Shown here piece by piece: positions 46,783-61,100 of a DNA stretch of 64,000 nt. A program made the translations under genes and the position numbers. The notes below the pieces were generated by a model. The model was not told the DNA's origin and did no database searches. It saw only the letters and a list, made by a program, of their open reading frames with translations. Origin of the DNA: Ascidia mentula (lineage: Eukaryota; Chordata; Ascidiacea; Phlebobranchia; Ascidiidae); NCBI GenBank assembly GCA_947561715.1, contig OX387199.1:19535001-19599000 (forward strand), given 5' to 3'. Within the stretch, counting starts at the first letter, position 1. Every line of letters starts with the position of its first letter.

Positions 46783-49700
46783 TTAGCACCCGCGCTTCGC
46801 GGCTTTCTTCTTAAGTTTCATTAATTGTCTGCGATACTTCTTTCTCCAAGGCAGGGCGATTGTCCGTTTGCCAATGGCCAGCAACGGTTTGGGGCGCGAA
46901 TGACTCGAGGCATTGTTTCGTCCAACGAGAAGGAACTTCTCTCCCTTCTTCATGCATTCGCACGCCGCTATGCGCGGTTTCACCAACACGTGGACGCGAC
47001 TGTGTCTGCGAAGCCGACCCGAAGCCATCCGGTAGACTTTGATTACTTGCAGAGATATACGTTTGCGCTTGCCCTCGTCAGCCACTGCTATAACCTTCAC
47101 GTGAACGGCTGGAACAAATAAAAAAGAGCATTGGAGAAGTTTTGTTATATTTGCAAGACTTTTTGCTGACAAACGACGTGTTTTTTACACAAAAGTAGTT
47201 TGATTCTAGGTCTTTGGCGGTCGTAAAGCCATAACCGCGGATTCTGCCATCTTAAAATTTAAAATTGTGTAAAAATTCAAACTGTTGCTGAACTAACAGT
47301 TAATATACCAGTAAGTCTGATATTTTATTCAATCTTCCTAAAACTAACTTCACGTGATTGTTATTGTTACCTTTGTATGTTCATTTGGACTTTTTAAGTT
47401 TTCTCAGTGTGTATATTTGCCAAAAACCACTCACCAAAGTCAGCTTTGCAGAACTTTCCAATACTAATCGAAGCGGACCGCGTGCGACAAGACTGACTGC
47501 ACTGAACTGCAATAAAAAATATTTGGTTGCAAAACTAATCGATCAAAGGATTCCCTATCACGTTAATATCAATAAATTCCATTGGTATAAGTCTAGAACG
47601 TATTTTACAATAGCTTAAACAGATACCAAACTAGTGCTTACTTGGCGCTGGAGTAGTTGGGTTACCTGCAAGCACATAAACTGTATGTTAAAGGATGTAG
47701 TGGTAAAAGTAAAGCTAAATGAAATTTATTGTAGTTTGTAAACCTCAAATCTATCAAAAAAATTGAAAAATATTGAGATAAAACGTTTCATGGTCAAAAC
47801 TGACTAAAATAGAGACATTGTTGGGTCTACTGCTAATATTTAGAACTAATTGTATGTGGTTCCTAAGTTTTAAAATACTTTTACTAAAACTTATATTTAT
47901 AATGCGCGGTCGCGGCTGCTAGACTTGATTCTTTCAACAGGCCGGTGATAGGATGAGAAATACGCACAGATGGAAACCTTCGGAACATCAGAACAAAGCG
48001 ACCTTTGCAAGAGCCCACAGAGCAAGGCCGCGTTTGCATGTAAATTAGATATACACGCCAGTAACAAAGTTCAAATAGCGGCAACCATGCATGCATGCCA
48101 GTAATATCCAAGGCCCATTATCGGCCTGTCATGCTCCGCGACACCATTTCGTGTTTAGTTTGCTGCTAGTTGCAATGATTCGGCATTTTTTTTAATTTGT
48201 TGCGTCAATTGCTGTATTTGATGGCGGGGTTTCATTCGGCAGCCCGTTGCAAACGAATCAAGTCTTACAGCAGCGAGGCGGCGCGATACTACAAAAAGAT
48301 AGAAGGTAGCACAGCGGACGGTCGTTGGAAACAAGCACAAGCTTATGAAAGATTGCGTCCTATTAAATTCCATGCAATTTTGACATTTCATTTGACGCAG
48401 TTGGACATTATGGTACACGTTGTAATATTGCTTAAATAACCAAACGACGTTCACTCTGAACACCACTTATTCTCGATAAGTAGGGATAAAAAAACAATGC
48501 GCTTTCCAGTGCTACACGTTCTACGACCGTCCGTTGCGAAGGGGCGACAAAAAAACAGGACTAACCACTGTAACTCGGAGTAGTGCGAACACAGGGCGCG
48601 ATGGTCGATTTGGTTTGTTCATATCCGTTGGCACAGCGGTTACAACGCCTGCCAGTGACACCGTCCTTGCACGGGCATTGCCCAGTGACGTGATGGCAGA
48701 TTTTGCCTGCCGCTCCCACTGGGTGGCATGCGCAAGCTACATAGAGACAAATGATTAGAGAATGGCAAGAGGGGTCAGACTTTTGATACCTGGGCCTCGT
48801 CCAAAAATACGATTCGTTTTGTATGTTTTTAGTTCAGTTTCTTACGTTTCTGACACAATTTTGAAATCCAAATGTTCTGACAAAGCGTATGTTAAGGACG
48901 AGGAACAAGTTTACAATGTGTTTCAACAATAAGAAAACAAACGGGCCTCGGTCAAGCAAGACGACCGTTTAGATCCTGTTCGACAAAAACAAAGCAACGC
49001 AAATCCTGATTTGCAAAAGAATGGTCCAGCAATGCATTCAAGTTAGTACAATAATCACGCGGGAATTTTGTTTGTTAGTTGACATGCACAAAACCAAACC
49101 AGGGTTAGTATAGCACGGCGTAAACCACATGCTGCAAAGCCATAAAATGCGCGTCCTATACTTTCGGCCGCCTGAATAGCGTACACATTTGCCACGACGT
49201 TTGTATAAAGCCATGGTATATGCATATAGCCAGGGCAATACATCGTCAAACTTGTTCGAACGTATGCACAATCAAGGGAAAAAGTGCACTGCGTTTAGCT
49301 TTGGTGTGCAGACGATCGTTGAAAGAACCAAGTCTCAAAAGCACGCGACATGTAACATAACGCAAACTCGCACAAGTGAGGTTTAAGTGACTCGTGACAG
49401 CACATGGGTGCAGAGTTGATGACAGACAGCGTGCATGCAACGTGATTGGTCGGTTGCATACCACGTGATTGATTGCCGGCAGATCACGTAAATCTGCTTG
49501 TTTCGACAAAATAATTGCGTAAAATAATTTCACAACGGTATTATAGGGCACAGGCAAAATAAATTGCATATATTCGTTTAATTTGAGGCTAATTCAATGG
49601 GATAGGTTCGACCTAGCGCGACCCCCAAAAGTCTTTGGAGTCGCGAATCGCTCGAATAGTTTCCATTTATCGGTCGCAAAAATCCGGAAGTCGTGGCTAT

Positions 49701-52700
49701 AAAGAGTGTCTAGGGGCTGAGATGTTTGTTGACGAAGCGTCGGTGATCGCTTAGCGGGGAGGAAATCGCTCACTTGATCACATGACAATTAGAACCCGTC
49801 GCCCCCCTCTCGCCCGGGCCCTTGTCCGGAGGTGTGAAAAACGTGCCGGGACCATTGTGCGTGGTGCGAAGAGGCGGGCGAGTATCCGATGTCCCGAACT
49901 GATTAATGCTGCTCCACTTTGCTCGGCTTGGGTAATCTTTCGTCGCGCGCGTCTTTGTCCATGCCATGTCTTAGCAAAGTGGGCAGGCCTTTCCCATATG
50001 CGGGGTGTCGTAACGCCGTTCAATTCCCATGGGTCTATGGTGACTACCTTTTATCGGCACGCGCGCCGAGCGCAATAACTCGTCGGTATCGGTGTCGTCG
50101 CCTTCACCACTTTGCCGTCGAGTGCCCAGGCTCCTCAAAATGATTGGTAAACGTGATCTGCCGGCTCTTGCGCCATATACCCCGGTTGATTCACAAAAAA
50201 CACGTCCTCGATACGACCATGGAATATTGTGTCTGGATATTAAAACTCACAAAATCGTAGTCTATTGCGTCACCGGGTTTCGAGTCCCGACAGGCCCCTA
50301 GAGCACTTCTCCTTATCAATGCAAAAGCGACGAATTTAGCGCAGAGTAATTGCCTCTCAAGCGGTTCAACGCGCCTTGCTATTGTTTCAGTTGGCAAGAT
50401 TTGAAAGGCGCGGCAACAAAAGGCGAAGTCTTGTGGTTAAACGTGTGGCTGAAGTCTTGCTTCCTCGGCGAAATCACGGGCCAATGTTTTGAAATGCGGA
50501 TAAAACCATTTTTACGGTTTTGCCCCTACGGCACGTACCACGCGGCAAACCCTTCCTTTCGAAGTGCAAGATTAATTGCTTTGCAAACACCGAGTTCCTA
50601 AGCGACACAATTGTAAACCCAACCGAAAAACTGTTGAGTAATTATTTAAACTTCGAACTATGGTCAATTGAGTACTTGGGGCAAGATTTCACGGTGTACC
50701 ACCATATGCCAACGCATAGGCAAAATCAACCTGATGTGTTATTAAGAATACAGCCAGTCTTTCTTTGTGAGCCGTGCGTTACGGAAACTATAATTAAAGC
50801 GCAAATCCATGGGCACAGGTGTTGAGTTAAGCGCGTATACTTGCTGTTGTAAATGACCTACGCTTCGCGAGTTAAGAGGGAAACACAAGCAGTAATGAAT
50901 CTGAGCGAGCAAATGATTTGCGTTAAATCTTTGCTCGGTCACTTGATTCAACTGCATTTGATTTTAGTCACTTCAAAACCAATAACGTTCACTCGTTCGT
51001 TATTGAAACAACACCACAAACACACATGTAGTCACACTGATAGCGTAGAAATAATGTTGAAATGGGGTTGCTAGGTATGAGTTACAGACTTACAAAAATC
51101 TCTCAATATTGGTTAAATGTTTAAAAAACCCTTCTGCACATATTAAACACTCTAAGGCTAATATAAACCCCAGCTAGTTGTGTCATATGATGTATAAACT
51201 CACGTTTGCAGGTGATGGGGCTGGCAATGGAGGTGTTGTTATTCCTGTGGTACCCTGCTTTGCACATGTTGCAAAACCTTCCCTGAGTGTGGTGGCGACA
51301 CTTAACACACACAGTCCCGTCACCAGTTTTCTCGTAGAGTTCCGCGTCAAATCTGCATTTCTTGGAATGTAGGTTGCACTCGCAAGCTGTAACAAAAATA
51401 AATTAATTATCCGTTTCTGCAAGTGCACGGGTCAAATGAAGCAAATGCACTCAAATCATGGGTAAGTACCACTGGCTTTGTCGCTGTTATATGCAAGGTA
51501 CAATGTTTGGATTCTAAAAGGTGTTCCTCGCTAATTGTATTACAGTGGCATTTGGAAATCATTCTTTCGTGAAATTGAGGCGCATACCAGCGTAAGGTTG
51601 CTTGTGAGGCGAAGTGCTTATAAATACCTAAAGCTGTAAAGCGTCAAAAAGACGTAAACCGCTCAGCTCTGGTAAGCATCAAATAAGGCAAATGCGCCCA
51701 GTCGGAGGAAATTGTGTGTTTGAGCTCGGCTCGCGTTTTTGCAACCACAAATTCCAGAATTATTATCGCTGGAACACCGAACGCACGCGATGTAACGACC
51801 ACACAAAACAACAGAAGAATAAATGACTCTTTGCAACTTAATGCCCTTTCCATGTCCCGCATTCCAGTTTGTAGTGTAAAGTTGCTGCTGTTTGTGTGTG
51901 TTTTGCAACTCGTGCACGATTACCCTCAATTCTGCGAACATCTATTACGGTTTGCTGGACAGGAATGCCAACCAGAATACACAAAAACCGCGAAACTATA
52001 AATACGGGATTAGTTCAAGACCTGGAATTTCTAATCTCCGACGATGAAATACAAATGAGACAACCATGTACTTTAAAACATATACCTGGTGGTGTGACCA
52101 TTTTATATAGGAGTGTTGCAATGTTACTGGAGCAGTTAAAGCGTATTTCAATGTGGGAAGTATTACAAATTGCATTTGAGTACATAATTGGATCGCGGTG
52201 AGAACAGGTGCAAAAAAAAAATATTTCCAAGTGCCCAGGACCACAAAGTGGCACACACCTTTACAAACATGCTGGGCCGTACGGCACGCCAATCAGCCAC
52301 CAGCACACAGCTTTTGCGCGCCCGCAAAACAACCTAAGCTGCAAAACCGCAGGATGTTTGGCACGTAGCGTTCCGTCAGACGAACGCTGATGTTTCTGCG
52401 CGTTCGCCAACCAGAAATACTTGGTTCGACCTTTGCGTCTTTGTTTGCAGTTAGTAACTGTAGAGCGCCGGTTCATTGTTCGCGCTCGCGTGCACCTGTT
52501 TGTGCTGTTTGTTCGGCCTTGTTTGGGCCCTCAAGTGCAGACGGGTCCCTGCTGCGCTGTTCCGGTTAGGCCGCAATCAATACCTTCTCTCACGGTGGAG
52601 AGTTTCAAGGCGAGGGTCATCCGCCGGTAATTCCCCCCAATCGAGAATGTCAGGTCGATTGCGATCAGGTGTTACCGCACTTCGGTTGCCATTTGCTGCA

Positions 52701-55700
52701 CTTGGGTCGGCGGAAACTTACAAGATAAAACGCGCACTGACGTTTGAAACAGGACCGCCGTCTATTTAATCTCACTGGGTTAGACAAACCACGCGGTAAA
52801 CTACAACGTCGTGTAAAAAAGGCCGAACAGGTCGAAAGATGATTCTGATGTTGCAGCCTTCTGCCAGGTGGGTCAGTGTTGGTTTAACAAAGGAAACTTA
52901 CAGTGAAGGTCAAATTCTTGTGCTTGAGTCTCATTGTCGTGTGTTGTCATGTCATCAAAACTTAAAATAACAGTTGCGCATTTGGGGGCATTTTAGAAGA
53001 TTCTATTGCACCGTTGCTATTCCGTTCCGGTTGGGTGAACTTCGGTATGTGATGATTCATTTACTGGTTTTAACGATAAGAAACCATAGAAATCATAATT
53101 ATTACGCGAAAACTATTTTTGTCAGCGAATATTTAGAGACCTATTCTTCTGCATGACTTTTTGTCGAGAAGTTCGCAGTTCACCAAGGGTATCGCGTTGC
53201 AGTTAATGACCGCGCCTCTCGTTCTACCACCGGCTGCATTCGAAATATCGGACCGGGCGATAAGGGACATTAATAACAATGGCACACGTGCGAGGGGTCT
53301 CCGCGATGTTTGATAAGAGGAAACACTTTCGGTGGGAGCGGATTCAAATAAGAGCCAAACTCCACTTGGTCGGGTTTGCTCGCTTTACACGCAAAGCCCA
53401 GGTGCGCGCCAAGCGATTGTGATCTCACAAAGGGGAGATTGTTTCGTCACCGAAATTAAAATCCTTGTTTCGGTTCATAAACATGACGCGGTGCTTCCCC
53501 ACGAAGCGGGCGACCTGTCAATCAAAACGGCACTGGGTTATTGCGCAGGCAGCTGGTACACACAAAGGCCACCGCATGGTAAGGTCGACGTTGTACAAGC
53601 CACTGTGCGGTCTCCAGTCGGGGAACCCGCAAGAACAACACGCCATAGGTGAGGTGTAAATGACTTTTTTGTTGTGTTCCGGTCGACACGCGAGCACTTC
53701 GTACCTATTGACGACGACCCAATATGCAATCGATATCCTCCATTGGTGCGACCTTTGTGATTGATGAAATAAACCTTGGACACCAACGCCACGTGTGTAG
53801 CTTGTGTATAATGTTGACAACAAGTCGAGTCGTATTTTTTGGAACAATAAGCGCAACAAGATGCATACGACGCTCAATTATGTACCAACTTTGTTGCCTC
53901 TCCAACAACTGGAAACTGTGCGTGTTAATTAAATTACTACCAGAGCCGCCAGGCTTATTTTATTGCTGCAATATTTGCCCTTCTGTATGGCAACAATTAT
54001 ACTACATCAACGTTTCGGCCACACATGCTGCAGCCTTTATTATTTACATCCTAATGAAAGCTAATGGTGGCTAACACGTTGAAAAAATAAAAGTTCATCT
54101 TGAAGATGCTCCTTGAAACTATAATATTTTGAAACTACAAGTCACAAGTGGCAACCCAAGACCTTTTTTTCTCAAAGTTAAACGTTAGGCAACAAAATTG
54201 TTTCTTTATAGTATATGTGTGCAAAAAATTTTGGCCACAATTCATCACGCTTATTTTCTACGATTAATTAAATTTCAGGATTTTGGCGACCTTGGAAGTT
54301 GTCCAAGTACTTGTTTGCAATAAAGGACCCTAAACGACTAATTGGTTTGCACAAGTGCGCTTTCATCCGTTGCGCCCGGGCGCTAATGGACAGGCGAAGA
54401 CAAACAAGGACAGGCAAATTCAAACAATTGACCGCACGATAATCATTATTGGTTCTGGGTGGCGTAATTTCGTTCTGACGCAATGCTCTTTATCTGTTTA
54501 CAACATGCAGTTGTCCGATATTACATGAACGAGAAGGTGTTTTAAACATCATTCTTATTGATTTTGCGTGTTTGCAAAAGTTTTCGCCGAAACTGTTTCT
54601 AAAGTTCTTCCAAACGTGTGTCACAAGCGATTTTTTTACGTCACAAAAACAAAATCCTCCACGTTGCTAAATCGCTTAAATTCACGCTGCGTTTTCCGGT
54701 CATCCATCACCTTTTCACGTCAGGTACCGAATGACTAAGCAACGCTTAGCGGCGAATTTTCATTACCACGCGAACAACAGCAAGCTGTGGTGCTCGGTTG
54801 GCGATACTTTAATCGTGTAGGTGATCGATCAAACGACGATAATCGCCAGTTCCGTTCGGAAACTCGACATCTGTTCGTCGGCAATTTTGTCGCCGACTCA
54901 GCCTCCAACAGCTGCGCAAATACAATACGCGTAGGCTGCAATTTCACGGCGTCAAATGAACAGTAGATTTGCGACAAAAAAAACATGGTCTAGGAAATTT
55001 TGTTTTGGCTTTGAATAAAAACTGACTTTCTTGAAAATAACCCAGATATGACAAAAATATCCAATTTCACCTTCACGTCTATGATAATTTGTCCGAAGAT
55101 AAACCCGGCAAAAACTCCAAAAATACCATTACATTCACTCTAGCACAAGGTGATGCGCCTTGTACTTTTATCACTAGCTTCGAATATACTAGCGATGGGG
55201 ACATTACTTAACCTTAATTAAGTTTATCCGAAAAGTTTAGTGGCGACTGAATTATTTTTCGTCATATGAAAGCATCGTTTTGAAAATGCACCCGGTCATT
55301 GTCGTGCTATTGACCAACAGACGCTCAACGGCTGACGGGACAGAAATGATCGAACCCCTACTCGCCAGCTATACAAATATTGGCGTATCCGACTCCCGTA
55401 TTTCGTTCCATGCCACGCAGTGAATGTCAGCAAAGCGCCTTTGAAGCAATTTCGAAGGGATTCATGCTATTGGTCAGGACGGAAACATTTTGTAGAGCAA
55501 CGAACATGACTCACAAAGCCTTTCAAAAAACGTCCCACCAGTATAATTAGTATTACTGGGTTAAACACCATAAAATTAGAAGTTTGAGTGGAGGTTTGTT
55601 TGTGACAGCAACACAATTTAACAGTGCCTGCCACTGGGTCACACGATAATACTAATTTTGTGTCCGCATAAATACAACTATATGAAGTAACGAATTTAAC

Positions 55701-58025
55701 GACGAAACCCAAGGCTATACAACAAAGGGTGAAACACCTGTGTCACTTCAAAGATTAGTAAAAACATCAGGCGTAAAAAAAACGGTCGCAAAACCAACAC
55801 GAATTGATTCCCCAACACAAAGCATTGGAAGGGAAGCCCATACAAACTCACTTTCCGTAGTGACTAAGTCGGCCCACGGCTATACGCTATTGGATTATTG
55901 ACGCCTGGCACCCATAAAGCCGGGGCTTCCATTTTGGCTAGTTGCCCGTTGTAGCGGATATCCTCGACTTACGGCTTTTGACTCCGCGAGTCTGTACAAA
56001 GCACGTGGCAATAGCCGGACGTTTGTGTGCGGTCAACACCGTAGCCACAATGTCAAAACAAGGTGTACACAGTGACTTTTTCGGCGTCTAATGAAATGCA
56101 GAAATTGACGACGCTGTTTATGAGGCGAACTTTATGTTTCTTTTCAATAAATATTGCAGTAACTCTGATCAAGCAACATTCGTTATTCTCCCGTGAATAT
56201 AGGAAATAGTGTAAGCATTTTCGGTACAATGAAGAACACCACGGAGCACGATTTCTTGCCAAATTTTGTTTGACTTTAATTTTCCAAAGAGCCGCATTGG
56301 TAATATTCTATACCATACGTAGTTACACAATATCCAACAAGTACAAGTTCTTGCACTAACGATCATTAAGAGAATTACCAACACCAGCCATCGTGAACGT
56401 GCTCGTTTAATCGCGCCTCAGATTGTTAGTTCAAGACGGCAGAGGGCCCAGTTTTCAAGCATCCTATGCGTCGGGTAGACTGGGTTGAAACCAAAACAAG
56501 GATTCTCAACCACTTCGCTTCCGCGAGCAAAGAGAAAAGGCCAAGTTGTTTGGTTTGCTTTCGCTAATAGGATCCGAAAACACTTGGATGTTGTCGTTGT
56601 AAATTTTGGGTGGCCTTGTGTGATGTGGTGGTGGGGGCAAATCCAATTACTCACTCTCTCTCGAGAATCGGAAACTCCTATATTTGCTCAGCCATATTTT
56701 TGAAACTTTTGCGTGTACTGCTAAAAGGCCCTCGCATTCTTATATACACGGTTAAAATAAAAAACGCCAAAAATTTCATTTTAACTCGCAATACGTATGA
56801 TAGCAGAATTTAATTACCACAAATTTTTTAAGATTCCCAAGCAGCTATCACGGTTACATTACAAATCATTTTCTTTTCAAAACAAGAAAAACTTACCGAC
56901 ACATTCGTTCGCGTTTTTGCTTGTGGCTCTCTTCCACGGTCGTTTATGATAGAACGGTTTGCATTTCTCGCAGTTCAATCCATCGGTGTTGTGGCGACAA
57001 TCGCAAGTCAACTTCCCTCTCTTCTCCACGCATCTTGAGGCGTGACCGTTGCATTTGCATATTCCACCGATGCTGATATCGTTGATCGCGTAATGACGGA
57101 ACGAAAGCTCCTCCAGTGAACCGGTGGAAGGCGTGATGACGGCTTGTTTCATTGTGAAGGTCTCGTGATGTTTGTTGGCGACATTGAGAGATTCTACAGC
57201 CCGACTACTTCGCATGGGCTTTCTGATTGGGCGAGGCGGGTCCAGGACGAAACGGATATCGGTGGCTGTCACCCAGTGTTGCATGATGAAGCTCTGTTCA
57301 ATGTTTTCGCCGGAAGGGCGCCCGTTGGTGGGCAGAAAAGATACCCGTCGGTCGCTATCCTCGTGGTCAAAGGTTTTGCATAAGACCTCGAGTGCGTTAG
57401 TGCCGTTGACCTCTTCCATGCTACGCATACCGAAGTACGCTTGACAGTCGTTGGCGTAATACTGGTAAGGCTCCCATATCCCGCCATGGTTCATTGACTT
57501 GTAGATTGCCAATGCTCGGGGCAGCTGAGAAAAGAACTCCAGCGATATGTAGTGCAGTTCGAACTTCTTGCCAAACGATATTGTGAGAGTCATATCTCTC
57601 TGCGTTTTGGCGTCGACCCCTTTCGATTGCCAGTACGTCAGTCTGCCGGTGTCGTTGATATCGGTCAGAAATCGGGCCGGGTGCGATTTTTTCCCACTCC
57701 TTTTGCAACTGTCGCAGTGTTGCGTTTCACCTGACTCGGTTTGAATCACGTGACAGAATTTTTCTGTTTTCGGAACGCCGCAAGTCTCCGACACCTTGAC
57801 GGGTTTGTTCATGGCAATGTTCTCGAAGTCCGGGGTGCATTGCACAGGTTGTCTGTTCACACAGCAAGCATTGTCGATCCGCCCTCTGCATGTGGAGTCA
57901 CAAACACCCAGTAGCGATAAAATAATAAGAGTTGAGACAAATTGGGAAAAGTTTAATCTTTGAGACGACGCCTCTAGTGGTTTAGTTCTTCGTTGGCACA
58001 TCTTGCAGTAGAAGTCCTTCAACAT
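46783..58025 (-). CDS. Netrin, secreted axon-guidance factor (6 coding exons)
   Basis: Minus-strand exons in order: 58025-56897, 51386-51204, 48736-48566, 47665-47642, 47506-47435, 47108-46783. Every intron is phase 1 and the sum is 634 codons plus stop. Residues about 29-43 form a signal-peptide core after an unusually long basic N-region. The laminin N-terminal domain spans about 46-322. LE module 1 starts [12 protein letters not shown]2 starts [12 protein letters not shown], and LE3 contains CHPVGAAGK and [11 protein letters not shown]. The NTR domain starts CSQSCRTRS and GKFCKADF and continues in the last exon to a basic tail ending in Cys. Family role: laminin-related ligand of DCC/UNC5-type receptors guiding axons and cells. 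Domain order netrin-1-like; orthology class not assigned. Introns 1 and 2 are large (5.5 and 2.5 kb). Confidence 0.93.
47642..47665 (-). other. 24-nt netrin microexon
   Basis: Between TGCTTGCAG and GTAAGC on the minus strand, 24 bases add a [12 protein letters not shown] linker between LE3 and the NTR domain. Phase 1 on both sides, so skipping it would keep the frame. Included because it has good splice sites and a linker composition typical of netrins. Direct splicing from exon 3 to exon 5 is also possible. Confidence 0.6.
48737..51203. other. Netrin intron 2
   Basis: 2.5 kb with no exon, repeat or RNA gene that I can support. Its reading frames are short and carry no recognisable domain. 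Confidence 0.6.
51387..56896. other. Netrin intron 1
   Basis: 5.5 kb without supported exons. It contains a decayed Penelope-end remnant at about 53958-54046. Large first introns often hold regulatory elements, but none can be named from sequence alone. Confidence 0.6.
53958..54046 (-). mobile_element. Decayed Penelope-like end remnant
   Basis: On the minus strand AAGGCTGCAGCATGTGTGGC is followed by CGAAACGTTGATG and then an AGAAGGGCAAATATTGCAGC segment. This matches the order and much of the sequence of 33334-33401. The hairpin is kept with wobbles, but the CTGATGA core is eroded. Confidence 0.5.
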
Positions 58026-58077
58026 TTTGCTACAAGTGAATTTTTGATATGCTACACACAGAATTCAAATCATTTGT

Positions 58078-58106
58078 CGATTTTATATCGTCCTTATATA
58101 CCTGAA
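58078..58106 (-). promoter_or_regulatory. Netrin TATA-like box or 5' splice acceptor
   Basis: About 70 bp upstream of the start codon the minus strand reads TTGTATTGTTTTTCAG and then GTATATAAGG. The first part is a strong acceptor (5' UTR intron or spliced-leader site); the second is TATA-like. Sequence alone does not decide between them. Confidence 0.35.
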
Positions 58107-61100
58107 AAACAATACAAAAAATAATAATCAATTAAATCAAGCAACAAAACTCAACAACGAGTTAAACCCGTTCTTTGCTTTCATCGGGTGGTGATACAAA
58201 AACAAACGTACAACAAAAAACACTCGACAGCTCAAAGCGACACAACTTCAGAACCAAACAAAATGGCAACTTTCTTCGAATCAACCGATACAAGTTAACT
58301 TGCAGAAACCGTGACGTCAAATACCGGCCTTGGCGTCACTTAAAACACCTCCAAAACACCGCGCATACCAGGATAAAAGGTAAATCGCAATAAATTATCG
58401 GTTTGCCGTTGGCGAGGCAACGACCGAGCCCAAAAACGCCAGGAGTTGGTGACACCTGTGCCGGTGGTAGAAGCTCCAAAGCGGGCGGGACGAAAAGGCG
58501 TTTATCGAGTGCCAGACTGTAATGACAAGTTGCTAAGAGGGTCTTTGCGATGGCCCCGCTTAGAGGCAACAGGAAAGAGACGATCGCTTAATAAAAAATT
58601 TCTTGCGTGCCGCCCTCTGACTAAGTGGGGATAAAGAGTTCGCGACGCGCAGGTGTTCCACAAAAGGCTACACGGCACTTCGGAACGCCGCGCGCTTTCC
58701 ACGGGCTATTTGGAATGGCCGGGTAGCGGCGAGCGAGTAACACCCCTGGATTTAAAGCCTATTTTCAGCAGCACCGGGGGCTACGAGGTGAAAGGTGTCC
58801 GGTTCCACTGAAACGCTTCTGTTTCGCTTTTTTCGCACCTGTGTGAATTGGAGAAATTCCTCGGTTTCAACTCAGAGCTCCTTTGATACCTGTGTAACTT
58901 CCGGCTTAAAATGCGGGCGTGGGAATTGCAATTTCTGGCACTCGTTTGGACTCGCTGAACCTTAGTGAACCGGCCGTCGGCATAACATAACAGGCATAAG
59001 CACCTAACGAGGTGTTAAGCGCTGATTTGATGTTTATGCGTGTGTCATAATTGAAGGTTAAATTTCATTAAAAATGGACACAATTTTTGAATTTGAAAAA
59101 TAAAACATTTTGTTTTTAATTGCAAGGACCAAGGATCGGTTGGAAATAAGGCTTTAAAATACCCCATATTTTTGTAGTAACAATTTTTTAGCCTCACTTG
59201 GACTATAGTGCGCACAACAACGAAGTACATTTTATGCCAATACAAAAACTAAACAAGTGCAGAGCAGTGCAGAGGGAAACGGGCTAAACAAGTTCACCGA
59301 AAGCCAGTAGTGGAAAATGAATTCAATGGAGATCGAATTACGAGAAAGCGACAAATGGCATCCCAAGCCAAACACCGCCGCCAAATCCGACACCAGCAAA
59401 CAAATAGAGATTATAGCTGGCTATGTTGGACGCCCGCAAATCGGAACGCGCTTGGGAACTAACCCGTGGTGATGCGGACGTGACAGGGCGATTATTAATG
59501 CAAGTTTATAGGGCGAAATATTATTTGAAACAATAGTTTTCCCTAAACTTTATATCGTTTTGTTTTTAATCTTGCGAATCAATAACCTGTGTAGATTGTT
59601 GCACTTTTACTTGTATTTATTACCTGTAATTTCTAGGCCTTTTTTTCTGACAAATCAACAAACATTTCGGACTAAGCACCCCAGGGCCACACACAGTTGC
59701 CAATAACAAATTCAAATAATTTTTAAGACATTTCCATCATAAATAAAAACGCGCAATTCACACAGCAAAAGAATCTCGAAATAAAAAATTCTTCCTCTGG
59801 CAAAAAAAACTAAACACAAAAATCTTTCGAAAAAAAACAGTTTTACAAAAATAAACTGTTAACACGACGAAGCATCGTGACTGCATAATGCTATTATGTT
59901 CTATCAGTACACAAACAACATACATTCACCTTCCTCACCCTGCGCCCACTCACAAACACTGCACATCGCTGCGACAACAAACTGCCCCGGCTCGTCTGGA
60001 GTTGACACATTAAAGAAACGGCCGACATTTTAATCCACGCAAAACAAACGCGCTGTCGAGTTATACGGCCCTTGATGAGATGCCCGAAGCGCGCGACCGC
60101 TTTGTGTGCCGTGTTTTAATGCGTCCAAATCACCCTAATTAACGACGCATCAAAGTGCCATCCCTCAATATATTATTCCCGCATTGCCTTCCGACCTGGC
60201 ACACCGACTTAGTGGCCGTCCCGACTGAGTCAATCTCTCGAAACCGCCCGACGTTATCGTATCGCGACGCAAAAAAAGCCTCCGCTTCTTCGTGCGCAGT
60301 TAAGATGACGTCATGCACGTTTTTGGGGGGTCGGCAAGAAAACTTCTCCCCCCCTCAGTGTTATTGACCGTATGCGGGACAATAGTCGATCGTAAGTGTT
60401 TCGAATTTTGTTGAAAGATCAATTCGGGACAAACCCTTGATTTGCTGACGTGGCCTTTTCTCTTCCCCCAAAAAACATCCGCAAGCCAACTTTGTGACAT
60501 TTTGGTGCAACGAATAAACGTGAACACCGACCTTCAGATTGCGAAGTGCGGCTATAAATGGGAAGGCCTAAGCTTATTTTGGATCAAAACATAGACGTTC
60601 TGTTTCGTAAAACCTCAAGTGAAGCACTTCGTCTGCTTTGCCTTAAACCGTAAAAACCCAAAACGCAAAATCTCACAAACGAAGAATCAAACCACTCCTT
60701 AGCATTCAGTCGTATAAGCAGTAAAAGCACAATTCCCTTTTCACGACGTTTGCCTACCTTTACCCCCCTTAATCCAGCTAAAAAATACCCAGTAACTGTC
60801 CACAGGCCCTGTGTCGGACGTTTATGTTCGTCCAAGAAACGATGCGTTGGCGTCCATACAACAAAATGTCAACCATGATACGACCAGGGCACGGTGGCCT
60901 CATAAGAAAGTTACAACATTGCTGAGGAGCTACTGAATTTCATTATCCACTAACTGTTTGTCCTTCAATCAAAAGCCCACCCAACATGAATAGGCTTTCA
61001 TGGTTCTACGTGTACGGATACTTAGTCGTCCGCCCATAATAAAACGCATTCTTCTGAGGCTTTCTATTGACGTCTGCAGACGTCTGTGAAGCATATAAAT

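Noticed and set aside
48197-48439. 80-codon plus-strand frame in netrin intron 2
   Set aside because: No known domain, no conserved context, and it lies opposite a gene intron. Probably chance.
49600-49625. GGTTCGACCT as a tRNA B box
   Set aside because: Does not fit the GGTTCGANTCC consensus, and no cloverleaf could be laid around it.
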